Part shown: positions 62,388 to 64,000 of the stretch, one piece after another
Numbering within the stretch: position 1 is the stretch's first letter
How the letters are laid out: each line of letters starts with the position of its first letter
Assembly: GCA_012656075.1 (NCBI GenBank)
Contig: JAAKBF010000075.1
Coordinates: forward strand, 1 to 64,000
Source of the DNA: Phytophthora hibernalis
Taxonomy: Eukaryota > Oomycota > Peronosporomycetes > Peronosporales > Peronosporaceae
Direction: 5' to 3'
DNA length: 64,000 nt
Notes under the pieces: model-generated
Told to the model about the DNA's origin: nothing
What the model saw: only the letters and a program-made list of their open reading frames with translations
Databases searched by the model: none
Program-made: the position numbers and the translations under genes

Positions 62388-64000
62388 ATGAGCCCCAAGA
62401 AGCTCGTTCAGGTGGCACCAGACCCCAAGATCGTTGGACCGACAACGGTTCCTCAGCCAGATGCCAAGCCCACTAAAGGTAACGGAGTGATCGCGTTTGG
62501 CGGCCATAAGAATGAACGAACACCACCGTTGCATAGATATGTTTTTCATTGGCCGAAAGATTGCGGCTGGCTACGGACGATTGCAAGTTAGTCATCGAGG
62601 GTCGTACTCTATCGAGAGACTACAAGCTTTCCAGGTATACTGCGAAAAGACCTCAGTGGCCCGTGCTGTTGCTGTATGCGTGTTGACCCCGATACCATCC
62701 CTTCTGGCGATAGTTCTTATCGAATGCATCCCGTTACAAGACCCAGCGCTGGGGTGGAAAGCAAACTACATGTTTTGGATTCGATTCTTTGTCAGTGGAG
62801 TGATTATTATCGTTGGAAGCACGTACCAAGTGATAGACATGGTGCATCGAGTGCAGCTTTCAGCAATGCAATGCCTTGGCATAGGGATTGTGTCGATGGT
62901 TGTTTATCTCGCTACGGTAGTTGTGGTCGCAATGGTTTGGGTATTTCCGGTCCCATTTGGAATCGTTGTTGGTGTTGGACCGTGCTTTCTTGTTTTCTTG
63001 GTGGTTCTGATTCTCACAATCGGCCCCAGTACATTTAAGGCAAACCTCGGCTTAGTCGAGGAAATGAAGCTGCAGCTGTATGTTTTAGGGACTGAAGCTG
63101 TCATTGCTGTGCTTTATCCAGCATTCAACAGTATTTATCTTCGAGCAGGTCCTAATGAACGCGCTGGGCTCATGCTGTTGCTTCCCGTCACAAAGCTGAT
63201 TATGAAAAACATTGTGGCTTGGGCATGCGGACACCTCGAAGACTACGTCCCTGTCATCGCTGTATTTTCGATTGAAGTATTTAACGCACTCTACGTGGCG
63301 ACTTGCATGCAGGCAACAAAATCGACATTTGCCACGATAGTCATCATCGCTTTTGATGCGTTAAATGCCGCATTGAATTTCCATTCGATACTGGGCCGAA
63401 CTAGAACAATTCAGCAACAGCGCCAAGCACTGTTTTCCGACTCTGAAAACAAGAAACGTGCTTCTGGAGAACTGGTTTCGACAGTGGTGACCACTTCGAG
63501 GACACTCCGGACATTTCGGACGAAGACAGGTAAAATGATTCGAGTTCGTTCCCCACTCACACTTGGACTCGGTCCTGAAGCAGAACGTGTACTGGACTCC
63601 CTTATGAACCACCAGGAAAAATTTGCGAGTCGTGAGGCACAGAAAGGATCACGAACTGCTTTACGAACTGGCAGTAGCTATCGTAGCCCCGGCAGTATCT
63701 CCCTCACAAGAATTCTCAGCAGATAGATGGTCAAACAAACCAACAACACCCCACGCGGCCATTTGATCAGGTGGCAGCTGGCCAAGTTCGCTTTAAAGAG
63801 AGCCAGGAGATAGAGCTCGTTGAAAGCACTCTCAAGCTTCTGTTTCAGTGTGAATATCATGCTCTCGTAGAGTACGTCGAGTGTGCGGTTCCCATACTTT
63901 TCGGCATATACTTAACAGTTTTGTGCCAGCTACCGGTGCATGAATACTATCCACACACGAGAGATATGGTACCAGGTCAACTTCAGGGAATGCTTACGAA
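62388..64000 (+). CDS. Oomycete-type multi-span membrane protein, partial at window edge
   Basis: It starts SPKKLVQVAPDPKIVGPTT. YGRLQVSHRGSYSIERLQAF precedes about eight membrane helices, including VAVCVLTPIPSLLAIVLIEC and MFWIRFFVSGVIIIVGSTYQ. FSIEVFNALYVATCMQATKS is typical of a large oomycete-specific membrane family. Breaks lie near 62545 (T run) and 63703 (CCC); after the second, reading continues as HKNSQQIDGQ ... FQCEYHALVEYVECAVPILF and YYPHTRDM beyond the window edge, so the apparent stop at 63726 is probably not real. Function unknown. Confidence 0.6.

Noticed and set aside
1..64000. CRISPR arrays, tRNA or rRNA genes, transposons, RXLR effectors
   Set aside because: Looked for by eye and not found. 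The one small secreted protein (31937-32494) lacks an RXLR or LFLAK motif.

Overview
This is nuclear DNA from an oomycete, most likely a Phytophthora-like peronosporalean. The reasons are compact genes on both strands with intergenic gaps often under 200 bp, short GT-AG introns (about 50-140 bases), GC-rich third codon positions, and families typical of zoosporic stramenopiles. I infer the lineage from gene content and style only; no rRNA or other marker is present. I saw no tRNA, rRNA, CRISPR array, prokaryotic operon or recognisable transposon.

Layout. 1-11.3 kb: mitochondrial inner membrane protease subunit (IMP2-like), two tandem microsomal glutathione S-transferases, ALG14, an N-carbamoylputrescine amidase relative without its catalytic cysteine, a MORN-repeat protein, mitochondrial ribosomal protein uS15m and a broken LRR-like gene. 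12-15.8 kb: a head-to-head pair of paralogues joining a psq-type helix-turn-helix to a degenerate uracil phosphoribosyltransferase (UPRT) domain, the most unusual architecture here. 15.9-28.3 kb: a BBS-type chaperonin, LRRC51, Rab escort protein, a myristoylation-type Cys/His protein, a succinate/fumarate carrier, CKS1, an LC8-type dynein light chain and asparaginyl-tRNA synthetase. 28.5-31.8 kb: a TRM5/NAA50 duplication block. 31.9-51.1 kb: a small secreted protein, a CCR4/nocturnin-type nuclease with an inserted FN3 domain, LAMTOR4, DNAAF2/Kintoun, a SWEET transporter, UTP17/WDR75, RBM42, RPB6, a secreted EGF protein, a tandem pair of an unrecognised beta-rich family, DAD1 and ETF-alpha. 51.3-60.8 kb: an accessory cluster of five four-helix (MARVEL-like) membrane proteins sharing a C-terminal ATP-T/M...SP tail, interleaved with small single-span proteins. 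62.4-64 kb: the start of a multi-span membrane protein cut by the window edge.

Functional themes. Several genes belong to flagellum or zoospore biology (DNAAF2, LC8, BBS-type chaperonin, LRRC51, MORN protein). Others are housekeeping genes of the ER and secretory pathway (ALG14, DAD1, REP), mitochondria (IMP2, uS15m, carrier, ETFA, COA1-like) and ribosome/RNA metabolism (UTP17, TRM5, AsnRS, RPB6, RBM42). Many are divergent pairs sharing 130-270 bp promoters, and five such promoters or their neighbours carry the same 10-mer.

Caution. More than 20 otherwise well-conserved genes need one or more single-base (rarely two-base) corrections to read through, mostly a lost base in a short G, C, T or A run. 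I read this as consensus error in the sequence and have annotated these as genes, not pseudogenes, noting each break. Splice sites are my own reading. Coordinates were counted by hand and could be off by a base.
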